From Thiocapsa rosea (lineage in GTDB: Bacteria; Pseudomonadota; Gammaproteobacteria; Chromatiales; Chromatiaceae), in the NCBI RefSeq assembly GCF_003634315.1, contig NZ_RBXL01000001.1, positions 2,212,501-2,276,500 on the forward strand: a stretch of 64,000 bases of DNA, in the 5' to 3' direction. A program made the position numbers and the translations under genes. Shown piece by piece: positions 20,766 through 29,073 of the stretch (positions are counted from its first letter, which is position 1; every line of letters starts with the position of its first letter). The notes beneath the pieces are model-generated. The model made no database searches. It had not been told where the DNA came from and worked only from the letters and a program-made list of their open reading frames with translations.

Positions 20766-21353
20766 TTGGCCGAGCGAACGACCTACGCCCATCCCACACG
20801 CGGCTTCGGCGTGCCGGCAACCTCCGACCCGCATCATTTCGTGGTCGCGATTCCCCGCGGCAATACCGCGCCGATCCTGATTCGCGAGCACCTCGGTATG
20901 GGCTCGGAGAGTGCGCGCGAGCAGGTCATCGACCGTGTGCTCCTGGAGCGTGCGCGCTGGAGCGCGATCCGTGCCGAGGTGCAGCGCGCCTTCAATGCCC
21001 GGCTCGCGGAGCACAACCTCGCCGGCGGAACCTGGAAGGTCGGCGAGACCCCGGTCGACCGGCTGCTCGGCAAGGAGCTGTGCATTCTGGCCTGGGCGGT
21101 CGAGCGTCTGGATCCCGAGAAGATCCGGGTGGCGGTGCGCAACTGGCTCGCACTGCGCCCCGAGGAACGCTGGTGGTTGTTCGGGATGACCGCGGTCGCG
21201 ACCGGCGGCCCACAGGATGCGGAGAAGGGATGGCGCGTCGCGCTGCGTTTCGCCTTGGGGGATGTCGCCCAGAATGCCCAGTTGAAGACCCGGATGCTCC
21301 CGGAGCAGGCCGGACCGCAAGAGCAGGGAACGCTGCCGGTTTTCCACGACTGA
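20766..21353 (+). CDS. anti-phage-associated DUF3780 protein
   Basis: 195 residues, soluble. The sequence (HHFVVAIPRGN, LLERARWSAI, RPEERWWLFGMTAVATGG, WRVALRFALGD) fits the DUF3780 family, which is known almost only from loci with DUF499 and DUF1156 proteins. The start is TTG, placed six bases after the repeat; GAGAG at the end of the repeat may act as a weak ribosome-binding site. No catalytic motif is recognised. It is probably a structural or adaptor subunit of the defence complex. Confidence 0.83.
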   Translation: MAERTTYAHPTRGFGVPATSDPHHFVVAIPRGNTAPILIREHLGMGSESAREQVIDRVLLERARWSAIRAEVQRAFNARLAEHNLAGGTWKVGETPVDRLLGKELCILAWAVERLDPEKIRVAVRNWLALRPEERWWLFGMTAVATGGPQDAEKGWRVALRFALGDVAQNAQLKTRMLPEQAGPQEQGTLPVFHD

Positions 21354-21451
21354 TCGGGCGAGGGCCGATCCGAACCGCGTGCCGCGGATTGACGTTCGCC
21401 CGAGCCGCAACCAAACTGGTTGCATCTCAGATCGTCGACAACACCCGTTCA

Positions 21452-21736
21452 ATGCCTTCACTCACGTTGAAAGACATCCCCGTTCCCTTGATGGAGCGTC
21501 TGCGCAGCCGGGCCGCCCAAGATCAACGCAGCCTCAACCGCGAAGCCATCTGGCTGCTCGAGCAGGCACTTGAATCGACGGCCGATCCCGCGAGTCGGCT
21601 TCGCCAGGAGAGCGACGCCCAGCTCGGAGCCTGGGAGGCGCTGAGCGGACGCTGGGAGGGCAGCGAACGTGACACCGATGATTTGATCGCGGACATCTAC
21701 CTCTCCCGCACGCTGGGTCGCGAGCACACGCTGTGA
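21452..21736 (+). CDS. ribbon-helix-helix antitoxin (FitA/Arc type)
   Basis: 94 residues. The N-terminal 45 residues match a ribbon-helix-helix DNA-binding domain (MPSLTLKDIPVPLMERLRS, SLNREAIWLLEQAL). The C-terminal part is charged and would wrap the toxin. It overlaps the downstream PIN toxin by four bases (GTGA), the standard antitoxin-toxin coupling. The ATG lies in a longer open frame, but homology begins here. The pair is embedded in the defence operon after DUF3780 with no repeat between them. Confidence 0.87.
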   Translation: MPSLTLKDIPVPLMERLRSRAAQDQRSLNREAIWLLEQALESTADPASRLRQESDAQLGAWEALSGRWEGSERDTDDLIADIYLSRTLGREHTL

Positions 21737-22134
21737 AGCTGTTGGATACGGATGTCTGCATCGAGATCCTGCGCGGCAACGCGCAGGTTTTGCAGCGGCG
21801 CCGGTCCACCCTCGATCGGGTGGCGACGACCTGGATCACCGCCTGCGAGCTGGCCTGCGGAGCCGCCAATTCACGCGCACCGGAGCCGAACCAAACCCTG
21901 GTGACCGAATTCCTGTCGACCTTGCCGATCCTCGATTTCACGCTGCCCGCGGCGTTGCTCTTCGGACAGCACAAGGCGCGCCTGCGCGCGGCAGGCACGA
22001 CGGTAGCCGATGCGGACCTGATGATCGCCGCCATCGCCCTCGCGCACGGCGCCACCCTGGTGACCGGCAATACCCGGCACTACGAGCGGTTCGAGGCGTT
22101 GAGGCTCGAAGACTGGATCATCCGGACACCATGA
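21733..22134 (+). CDS. vapC: PIN-domain toxin (VapC family)
   Basis: 133 residues. The PIN-domain acidic residues are present: LLDTDVCIE near residue 5, TACELACG near 38, and VADADLMIAAIAL near 95, with LVTGNTRHYERF at the end. VapC toxins are Mg2+-dependent RNases neutralised by the cognate antitoxin just upstream. The start is GTG, overlapping the antitoxin stop. The length is normal, so the pair looks intact. Confidence 0.9.
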   Translation: MKLLDTDVCIEILRGNAQVLQRRRSTLDRVATTWITACELACGAANSRAPEPNQTLVTEFLSTLPILDFTLPAALLFGQHKARLRAAGTTVADADLMIAAIALAHGATLVTGNTRHYERFEALRLEDWIIRTP

Positions 22135-22154
22135 TCTATAGAGCTTGTTTCATC

Positions 22155-22363
22155 CTCTCACGGAGTCTCGGAAATGAAGAGAGTGCTCTCACGGAGACAC
22201 GGAGACACGGAGACACGGAGATGGAGAGGGTGTTTAATGTTGAATCAGAACGTCGCATTTATTCTCTCGTCTATTATTCTTTGCTTTCTCGGTTTTGCTC
22301 TTTCTTCTTCTCCTTCTCCTTCTCCTTCTCCTTCTTCTCCGTGACTCCGTGTCTCCGTGAGAG
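22155..22363 (+). repeat. octamer-armed palindromic element, junction 3
   Basis: The left arm contains GGAGACACGGAGACACGG, and the right arm is a CTTCTC tract followed by GTGTCTCCGTGAGAG. The core (TGTTGAATCAGAACGTCGC) matches the junction-2 core in reverse orientation, so this copy appears inverted relative to the others. It separates vapC from the methylase gene. Confidence 0.9.
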
Positions 22364-22390
22364 ATATAAAGCCTTTGGACTCGCACCGCG

Positions 22391-24625
22391 ATGATGATTG
22401 AAGCAGATACGGATACAGCAGTCAGAGAAGTGCGGCTAGAGCCTTTTGCGTTAAGAGATGCGCCGGCGCTGATCGAGGCGGTCTTTCCGGCACAGAAGAT
22501 CTCGTTCGAGGCCCAGCGCGAGCGCAAGGCCGGCGCAGGGCAGACGCTGACCGCGCTCGGCTCCTACTGGAAGGGTCGCAAGCCGCTCATCCTGGTGAGG
22601 GCCATCCTGCTCGGCAGCCTGTTGCCCCAGACGGATGATCCCGAGCAGGACCTGGAGATCTTCGAGCAGCTGATGGCCTTCGACACCGCCGGACTCGCCC
22701 GGCGCGAGCCCAGACTTGCCCCGGCCGACGTCGCGCGACGGATCACCTTGGAGAATCCCTGGCGCCACTTCAGCACTGTCTTCAAAGGCAATGTCGCGGA
22801 CGCGCAGGAGATCGAGGGCATCCGGTTCCCGTTCGATCCGGACGACTACCCAGGTCTCGCCCTGCGTTGGCGACGCGATATCGACCCGGCCGAGAAGCTG
22901 GAGCTACTGGCCCGCACACTCGCGACCTTCGCCACCTACGAGGAGCGCGCCGGGCTCTGCAAGCGTCCGGAGGAGCTGGACCAGGCGGCTCTCTACGCGC
23001 CGATCTGGCCGGCGGTGAACGCCCATCTGGGTCGCTTCGGGATCGAGGCTCGCTCGCATCAGGAGCTGGTCGAGCAGCTCGGCATCCTGCGCTTCGGTCA
23101 TCGTCCGAAGGTGGGCGACACCTTCTGCGGCGGGGGTTCCATCCCCTTCGAGGCCGCCCGGTTGGGCTGCGATGTCTATGCCTCGGACCTCAACCCCATC
23201 GCCTGCATGCTGACCTGGGGGGCGCTCAATATCATCGGAGCGTCGCCCGAGAAGCGCGCAGAGATTGACCAGGCTCAACGCGAGATCGCCGAGGCGGTCG
23301 ATCGGGAGATCACGGCGCTGGGCATCGAGCACGACAGCCAGGGCAATCGGGCCAAGGCCTATCTGTACTGCCTTGAGACCCGCTGCCCGGAGACCGGCTG
23401 GATGGTACCGATGGCGCCGAGCTGGGTGGTTTCGAGGATTCGAGGCGTTATTGCCAAGCTGGTTCCGAACTTCTCCAACCAGCGATTTGATATTGAAATT
23501 CTAACCGGTGTTTCGGCTGCCGAGGTAACGGCCGCTGAGCAGGGCACGGTGCGTGAAGGAAATCTTGTTTATGAGCTTGATGGGAAGACCTATCGGACGC
23601 CCATCAAGACACTTCGCGGTGACTATCGCGATGCTGACGGCAATATCGCAAACAAGCTTCGCAGCTGGGAGAAGTACGACTTCAAGCCCCGCTCGGACGA
23701 CATCTTTCAGGAGCGGCTTTACTGCATCCAGTGGATCACGCGCGAAACGTGGGACGTGCCTCGTTCGACGACGTTCTTTGCCGCGGTAAACGAGGAGGAT
23801 CTGGAACGCGAGCGACAGGTTGAATCAATCGTCGCCCAGAACCTCGCGCGCTGGCAGGATGAGGGATTGGTGCCGGATATGCCGCTCGAAATTGGCGGTG
23901 CTCCGCGCTATCAGGGGCGAGATCTCGTTGTTGCAAGGGGTTGGTCATACTGGCATCATTTATTTAATAGCCGCCAGATTTTGATGGTGAGTTATATGAT
24001 GAGGCTGGGCTATAGTGAGAATCTATGGGTGGGATTGGGTGGAATCCTGAATTTGCAGTCCAAATTATGTTCATGGCACAATGATGGAAGGAAAGGAGGG
24101 CTGCAGAATACTTTCTCAAACCAGGCGCTTAACACTATTTATAATTGGGGTTCTAGGGGTTTCATGGATTTGAAATCCTACGTTCGGCTAGAAATTCCTT
24201 TGTTTCCTTTAGAAACACGTTCGATTGTTTTGTGTAGTCCCGTGCTTGCTCTTGCGGCTGAAAGTGATATTTGGGTAACAGATCCCCCTTATGCCAATGC
24301 GGTGATGTACCACGAAATCACCGAATACTTCATCGCCTGGCTCCGCAAGAACCCGCCGCCGCCCTTCGATGAATGGACCTGGGACTCCCGTCGCGACCTC
24401 GCCATCAAGGGTTCGGGCGACGACTTCCGCCGCGGCATGGTCGACGCCTACAAGGCGATGACCGAGCACATGCCGGACAACGGCATGCAATGTGTCATGT
24501 TCACCCACCAGGACACCTGCGTCTGGTCCGACATGGTGAGCATCTTCTGGGCCGCGGGTCTGCAAGTGGTCGGGGCCTGGTATATCGCCACCGAGACGAC
24601 CTCGGAGCTCAAGAAAGGAGGCTAA
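22391..24625 (+). CDS. DUF1156 DNA methylase, N-terminal part ended by in-frame TAA
   Basis: 744 residues up to a premature TAA. The DUF1156 region is at the N-terminus (FPAQKISFEAQRERKAG). Methyltransferase motif I is FCGGGSIPFEAARLGCDVY near residue 242, and the catalytic motif IV is DPPYANAVMYHE near 631. This is an N6-adenine or N4-cytosine MTase order with a long insert. The frame continues without shift after TAA into the rest of the protein, so the TAA looks like a single-codon nonsense change. The bases just before it (AAAGGAGG) form a strong ribosome-binding site. From about 23930 to 24290 the GC content drops, which suggests a mosaic origin of the target-recognition part. Confidence 0.88.
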   Translation: MMIEADTDTAVREVRLEPFALRDAPALIEAVFPAQKISFEAQRERKAGAGQTLTALGSYWKGRKPLILVRAILLGSLLPQTDDPEQDLEIFEQLMAFDTAGLARREPRLAPADVARRITLENPWRHFSTVFKGNVADAQEIEGIRFPFDPDDYPGLALRWRRDIDPAEKLELLARTLATFATYEERAGLCKRPEELDQAALYAPIWPAVNAHLGRFGIEARSHQELVEQLGILRFGHRPKVGDTFCGGGSIPFEAARLGCDVYASDLNPIACMLTWGALNIIGASPEKRAEIDQAQREIAEAVDREITALGIEHDSQGNRAKAYLYCLETRCPETGWMVPMAPSWVVSRIRGVIAKLVPNFSNQRFDIEILTGVSAAEVTAAEQGTVREGNLVYELDGKTYRTPIKTLRGDYRDADGNIANKLRSWEKYDFKPRSDDIFQERLYCIQWITRETWDVPRSTTFFAAVNEEDLERERQVESIVAQNLARWQDEGLVPDMPLEIGGAPRYQGRDLVVARGWSYWHHLFNSRQILMVSYMMRLGYSENLWVGLGGILNLQSKLCSWHNDGRKGGLQNTFSNQALNTIYNWGSRGFMDLKSYVRLEIPLFPLETRSIVLCSPVLALAAESDIWVTDPPYANAVMYHEITEYFIAWLRKNPPPPFDEWTWDSRRDLAIKGSGDDFRRGMVDAYKAMTEHMPDNGMQCVMFTHQDTCVWSDMVSIFWAAGLQVVGAWYIATETTSELKKGG

Positions 24626-24637
24626 GTCCAGGGCACC

Positions 24638-25435
24638 GTGATCCTGATGCTGCGCAAGCGCCCCGCCGGCGAGCGCCCCTGTTTCAAGCAGCGCATCCTC
24701 CCCGAGGTGAAGCGCGAGGTCGATGCCCAGATCAAACAGATGCTGCATCTCAACACCGAGACCGAGGCCCGCATGGGCGCGCCGGTCTTCAACGACTCGG
24801 ACCTCCAGATGGCCGGCTACGCGGCGGCGCTGAAGGTCCTGACCGGTTACACCAGTCTCGGCGGCGAGGATGTGACCGCCTTTGCCTTCCGTCCGCGTCG
24901 CAAGGGCGAGACCACGGTGGTCGACGAGATCGTCGAGCAGGCCGCCGAGACCGCCAACGGTTTGCTCGTTCCCGAAGGACTCGACCGCGAGACTTGGCAG
25001 GCCATCGGCGGCATCCAGCGCTTCTATCTGCGCATGCTCGACATGGAGACCACCGGGGCGTCCAAGCTCGACAACTACCAGAACTTCGCCAAGGCGTTCC
25101 GGGTCGACGACTATGCGGCGGTGATGGCGAGCACCAAACCCAACGCGGCGCGGCTCAAAGCCGTCACCGAGTTCAAGCCGCGCGATCTCACTGACCGGAC
25201 CGAGCTCGGCGCCACCCCGCTCGCGGCGCTGGTCAGCGCCGTGCAGGAGTTCCTGGCCGACAAGGATCCCGAGGTCGTCATGGCCAATCTGCGCGACGCG
25301 ATCCCGGATTATCTCCACCGTCGTCCGCTGCTGATCGACATGACCGCCTTCATCGCCGCCAAGGCCCGCGGACCGGAGATCCGGCGCGCCGCGGAGGCGA
25401 TCGCCAGCCGGATGCGAAACCAGCGGTTGCAGTGA
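24638..25435 (+). CDS. DUF1156 DNA methylase, C-terminal part
   Basis: 265 residues, in the same frame as the preceding gene and separated from it only by TAA plus four codons. The first residues (VILMLRKRPAGERPCF) continue the methylase strand that normally follows the preceding SELKKGG segment. The GTG start is 16 bases after AAAGGAGG, so reinitiation is possible. It contains PVFNDSDLQMAGYAAALKVL and LFVPEGL-like segments typical of the DUF1156 protein end. It could give a two-subunit enzyme, or the whole gene could be a pseudogene. Confidence 0.82.
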   Translation: MILMLRKRPAGERPCFKQRILPEVKREVDAQIKQMLHLNTETEARMGAPVFNDSDLQMAGYAAALKVLTGYTSLGGEDVTAFAFRPRRKGETTVVDEIVEQAAETANGLLVPEGLDRETWQAIGGIQRFYLRMLDMETTGASKLDNYQNFAKAFRVDDYAAVMASTKPNAARLKAVTEFKPRDLTDRTELGATPLAALVSAVQEFLADKDPEVVMANLRDAIPDYLHRRPLLIDMTAFIAAKARGPEIRRAAEAIASRMRNQRLQ

Positions 25436-25440
25436 AGAAT

Positions 25441-25630
25441 TCTCTCACGGAGACACGGAGGCACGGAGAAAAAAAATTGAGAAAACAGAAACTCAGACCC
25501 GTGACGCGGCGTCATTTCTGAATCGTGCCATCGACGACCGCCGGTCTGACAGGCTTCCGACCTTGGTCTCGGAGCTTTCCGGCGCTGTTGTTCGGTGCAT
25601 TTTCTCCGTGTCTCCGTGTCTCCGTGAGAG
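25441..25630 (+). repeat. octamer-armed palindromic element, junction 4
   Basis: TCTCTCACGGAGACACGG at the left, a poly-A tract, a core with GCGTCATTTCTGAATC, and inverted octamers (TCTCCGTGTCTCCGTG) ending in AGAG at the right. It begins six bases after the stop codon of the methylase. Confidence 0.9.
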
Positions 25631-25668
25631 AAATGCTCTTATCGAGATATGGGTAGAGGTATTGCCTG

Positions 25669-25848
25669 ATGTCCAATCTGGAAGAAACCCTTCTCGGCGT
25701 GCTGTTGCCGATGGATGATCCACCTCGCCTCGCCAATGACGGCGGCGATCTGAAGAGCCTGTTGGCGGGCTTGACGGAGGGTCTCACCGCCGAGGATCTG
25801 CACCGCGCTCGGGACTTCGGTCGGGGTGATCCAGAATGGGCTTCCTGA
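25669..25848 (+). CDS. small hypothetical protein (59 aa)
   Basis: 59 residues, MSNLEETLLGVLLPMDD at the start and DLHRARDFGRGDPEWAS at the end; acidic, with no recognised family. A GAGG about a dozen bases upstream may serve as ribosome-binding site. It precedes the DUF2283 gene by 36 bases, and the two share one compartment between octamer palindromes. Given its size it could be an antitoxin-like or regulatory partner, but that is a guess. Confidence 0.5.
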   Translation: MSNLEETLLGVLLPMDDPPRLANDGGDLKSLLAGLTEGLTAEDLHRARDFGRGDPEWAS

Positions 25849-25884
25849 TCGAGACCAATACTGGACACGCCGGGAGGAAGATCC

Positions 25885-26085
25885 ATGAAGATCGTCTACC
25901 ACGAAGAGGACGACACCCTGTTCATCGAGTTCTCAAAGGATCCCATCGTGCGTGACGAGACCCTGAGCTGGAACCTGAACATCGGTTATACGGCGGCCGG
26001 AATCGGCGAGATGACCATCCTGGACGCACAGAAAAGCGGCGTTTACCCGTTGCAGATCGAGCGGGTGATCTCCGAAGCCGCCTAA
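25885..26085 (+). CDS. DUF2283 domain-containing protein
   Basis: 66 residues. The pattern MKIVYHEEDDTLFIEFS, then NIGYTAAGIGEMTILDA, is typical of the small DUF2283 family, which often sits next to small toxin-like genes. A clear GGAGG precedes the ATG. It is the last gene before the junction-5 palindrome and the helicase. The biochemical function is unknown. Confidence 0.8.
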   Translation: MKIVYHEEDDTLFIEFSKDPIVRDETLSWNLNIGYTAAGIGEMTILDAQKSGVYPLQIERVISEAA

Positions 26086-26093
26086 CGATGTCA

Positions 26094-26194
26094 TCTCATG
26101 GAGACACGGAGACGCGGAGACACTGAGAGAACTTTTCTATATTCCCCTTTCTCTTGTTTTCTCCCCTTCTCCGTGTCTCCGTGTCTCCGTGAGA
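26094..26194 (+). repeat. octamer-armed palindromic element, junction 5 (short)
   Basis: A short copy, about 100 bp, with GGAGACACGGAGACGCGG at left, a CTTTCTCTTGTTTTCTCC tract, and GTGTCTCCGTGTCTCCGTG at right. It ends four bases before the helicase ATG, so the repeat forms the helicase leader. Confidence 0.88.
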
Positions 26195-26198
26195 ATCC

Positions 26199-28934
26199 AT
26201 GAGCATCCGCCGCTTTTCTTCCCGCACTCAGCGTCTTGACCAGAGCTTTCTGGCCGAGCAACTCCAAGGCGCGCGCAGTTACCGGCGCATCGCCGGCTAC
26301 TTCACCAGTTCCCTGTTCGAGATCGCCCACGAATGGCTGGAGTCGGTGGCGGACGTGCGCATCGTCTGCAACGTCGATCTCTCGCCCGAGGATCTGAAGG
26401 TCGCGCAACTGCGCGAGGCGCGCATGCTGGGACGCTGGAACGAGCGCTCGATCGAGGCCGAATCGCTGCTCAACCGCGAGCGTTATCGGCGTCTCGATGC
26501 CTTTCTGGCCCGGCGCGGCCAGGTGATCCGGGTCGCGCCCGACAGCCTCTGCGGCTTTCTGCACGGCAAGGCCGGCGTGATCGAACGGGCCGACGGGCGC
26601 AAGGTCGGCTTCATCGGCTCGATGAACGAGACCCGACACGGTTGGCAGAAGCACTACGAGATCCTCTGGGAGGACGATTCGCCCGAGGGCGTGGCCTGGA
26701 TCGAGGCCGAGTTCGAGCACCTGTGGAACGCGGCGAAACCACTGCCCGAGGCGGTCTGCCGGGAGGTTCGCCGGCGCGGGCGACGCTTCGAGGTCGAGCT
26801 CGGCGAGATCACGACCGAGGAGACCCTCGCCCCGGCGGCGCTGATCGAGTCCCCGCTGTACCGCGAGGGCATGTCGCTGCAACCCTGGCAGCAGGGTTTC
26901 GTGACTGAGTGTTTGCAGCACTCCAACGACCACGGCCAGGTCCGGCTGTTGTTGGCCGACGAGGTGGGTCTCGGCAAGACACTGTCGCTCGGTACCGCCG
27001 CCCTGACGTTGTGTCTGCTTGCCGAGAAGACGCGTCGACGTCGCAAGCCGATCGTGATCTTCGCCCCCGCCACGCTCTGCGAGCAGTGGCAGACCGAGAT
27101 GATCGACAAGCTCGGTATTCCCTGCGCCCGGTGGCATTCCATGCGCAAGGTCTGGCTCGACACCGAGGCGCGGGCGATCTCCCCGAGCGGCGCGGAGCAC
27201 ATCGCCCGCTGTCCGCTGCGCATCGGCATCGTCTCCACCGGGCTGATGGTGCAACCCTCGCGCGAGAAGGCGATCCTGGTCGGGATCGGCTACGCGCTGG
27301 TGATCCTCGACGAGGCCCATAAGGCGCGCTCGCGCCAGGGCTACGGAGCGGACGCCGGCGAACCGAACGCGCTGCTTGCCTTCATGCACGCCATCGCCGA
27401 CCGCACCGATCATCTGCTGCTCGGCACCGCGACTCCGATCCAGACCAAGGCCGAGGATCTGTGGGACCTGGTGCGCGTGCTGCACCGCGGCAGCCAGGGC
27501 TTCGTGCTCGGGCATGCGCTGGCCGATTGGCACTACCCGGAACGGGTGTTGCCGCTGCTCGGCGGCGCGCAGCGGGTCGAGGACATCGACTACGGCTGGC
27601 AGTTGCTGCGCTCGCCGCTGCCGACCCGTGATTCGACCAACGAGCCCAACGCCCGGCGCCTGTTCCACAACCTGCGCGAAGACCTCGGACTGCGCGCGAA
27701 CGAGCACCTGGCCGGGGCACTGACCGATCTCCCCCCGGAGTTGCGCGACGACCTGGAAACCGAACTGGATCGGGTGATCGACGGGGCGAGTTTCTTCCAG
27801 CGCGAGAATCCGTTGGTCCGTCATGTCGTCCTGCGCAAACGCACGACCCTCGAAGCGCGCGGGCTGCTGGACAAAATCGCCGTCAATGTCCATCCGGAGC
27901 AGGGGTTGGTGAAGGATCCGCATCGCTTCAACGCCCTGTTCCAGGACATCGCCCTGCGCACCACGCCGGATTTCGATCGGGCCTACGCCGAGGCTCTGGA
28001 ATTCGGCGCTGTTCTGGCCAAACGCGGCAAGGGCGGCGGCTTCATGAAGAACCTGATGCAACAACGCGTTTGCTCCAGCGTCGTGGCCGGGATCAACACC
28101 GCAACCAAGCTCCTGGCGGGGCGCAAGGTCATCGAGCAGACCGAAGATGGCGAGGAGGAGCTGGCCGTGCAGACCGACGCGGAGCGTGCCGCGCTCGAAT
28201 CGCTGCTCGCCGCCTTGGCCGGCATGGGCGATGATCCGAAGCTGTGCGCCGTCCGCTACTACCTCAACGAGGAGGGTTGGCTGGATCTCGGCTGCATCAT
28301 CTTCAGCCAGTATTACGACACTGCCCGCTGGGTCGCCGATGCCCTGGCCGCCGAGCATCCGGCCGAGACCATCGGGCTGTATGCCGGGGCCGATCGCAGC
28401 CGACTCTATCGCGAGGGCCAGGCGGTCGGCATCGTCCGCGAGGAGCTCAAGCGGATGGTCGCCGACCACGACATCCGCATCATGGTTGCCACCGACGCCG
28501 CCTGCGAGGGACTGAACCTGCAAACCCTCGGCACGCTGATCAACGTGGATCTCCCCTGGAATCCGACCCGCTTGGAGCAGCGCATCGGGCGCATCAAGCG
28601 CTTCGGGCAGGCGCGCGCCACCGTGGACATGCTCAATCTCGTGCATCAGGGCACGGTCGACGAGACGGTCTACGCGCGCCTGTCCGAGCGCATGCGCAAC
28701 CGCTACGACCTCTTCGGCGGTCTGCCCGACACCATCAAGGATACCTGGATCGACGATCTGGAGACCTTGGGCGAGAAGATGGATCGCTACATCGAGGAGC
28801 GCCGTCAGGCGACCGGGTTCGACCTGCGCTACAACGACAGCATCAAGCCGGCGGATGACGCCTGGCGGGATTGCGCCGCCGTGCTGGCACGACGGGATCT
28901 CGATGACCTGATGCGGCGAGGGTGGAGTGCATAG
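26199..28934 (+). CDS. PLD-like/SNF2 helicase anti-phage protein
   Basis: 911 residues. The N-terminal phospholipase D-like domain has FLHGKAGVIE near residue 121 and GSMNETRHGW near 141. The SNF2-type ATPase follows: Walker A DEVGLGKT near 257, DEAH box ILDEAHKARS near 370 and motif III LLGTATPIQTK. The helicase C-terminal domain has ATDAACEGLNLQ and LEQRIGRIKRFGQ near 765-790. The PLD domain may be a nuclease, as in DISARM DrmC, and is fused here to the motor. It is the last gene of the defence operon and is preceded by a repeat that sets its leader. No damage is visible. Confidence 0.92.
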   Translation: MSIRRFSSRTQRLDQSFLAEQLQGARSYRRIAGYFTSSLFEIAHEWLESVADVRIVCNVDLSPEDLKVAQLREARMLGRWNERSIEAESLLNRERYRRLDAFLARRGQVIRVAPDSLCGFLHGKAGVIERADGRKVGFIGSMNETRHGWQKHYEILWEDDSPEGVAWIEAEFEHLWNAAKPLPEAVCREVRRRGRRFEVELGEITTEETLAPAALIESPLYREGMSLQPWQQGFVTECLQHSNDHGQVRLLLADEVGLGKTLSLGTAALTLCLLAEKTRRRRKPIVIFAPATLCEQWQTEMIDKLGIPCARWHSMRKVWLDTEARAISPSGAEHIARCPLRIGIVSTGLMVQPSREKAILVGIGYALVILDEAHKARSRQGYGADAGEPNALLAFMHAIADRTDHLLLGTATPIQTKAEDLWDLVRVLHRGSQGFVLGHALADWHYPERVLPLLGGAQRVEDIDYGWQLLRSPLPTRDSTNEPNARRLFHNLREDLGLRANEHLAGALTDLPPELRDDLETELDRVIDGASFFQRENPLVRHVVLRKRTTLEARGLLDKIAVNVHPEQGLVKDPHRFNALFQDIALRTTPDFDRAYAEALEFGAVLAKRGKGGGFMKNLMQQRVCSSVVAGINTATKLLAGRKVIEQTEDGEEELAVQTDAERAALESLLAALAGMGDDPKLCAVRYYLNEEGWLDLGCIIFSQYYDTARWVADALAAEHPAETIGLYAGADRSRLYREGQAVGIVREELKRMVADHDIRIMVATDAACEGLNLQTLGTLINVDLPWNPTRLEQRIGRIKRFGQARATVDMLNLVHQGTVDETVYARLSERMRNRYDLFGGLPDTIKDTWIDDLETLGEKMDRYIEERRQATGFDLRYNDSIKPADDAWRDCAAVLARRDLDDLMRRGWSA

Positions 28935-29073
28935 CGCAGCGGAGCGCATATCCGGATGCCGTTCGTCGGAGCCCTCTCGTCACGACCGTGCTGACGTTTG
29001 CGTTCCAGGCGTGTGCCCGGAAGACCCTGGAGCGAGTGCAAGGACTCATCAGGCACTTATCAGGCGGCGTCCA

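Noticed and set aside
26091-28949. 952-residue antisense frame opposite the PLD-helicase gene
   Set aside because: Same reason: the plus-strand gene has intact helicase and PLD motifs.
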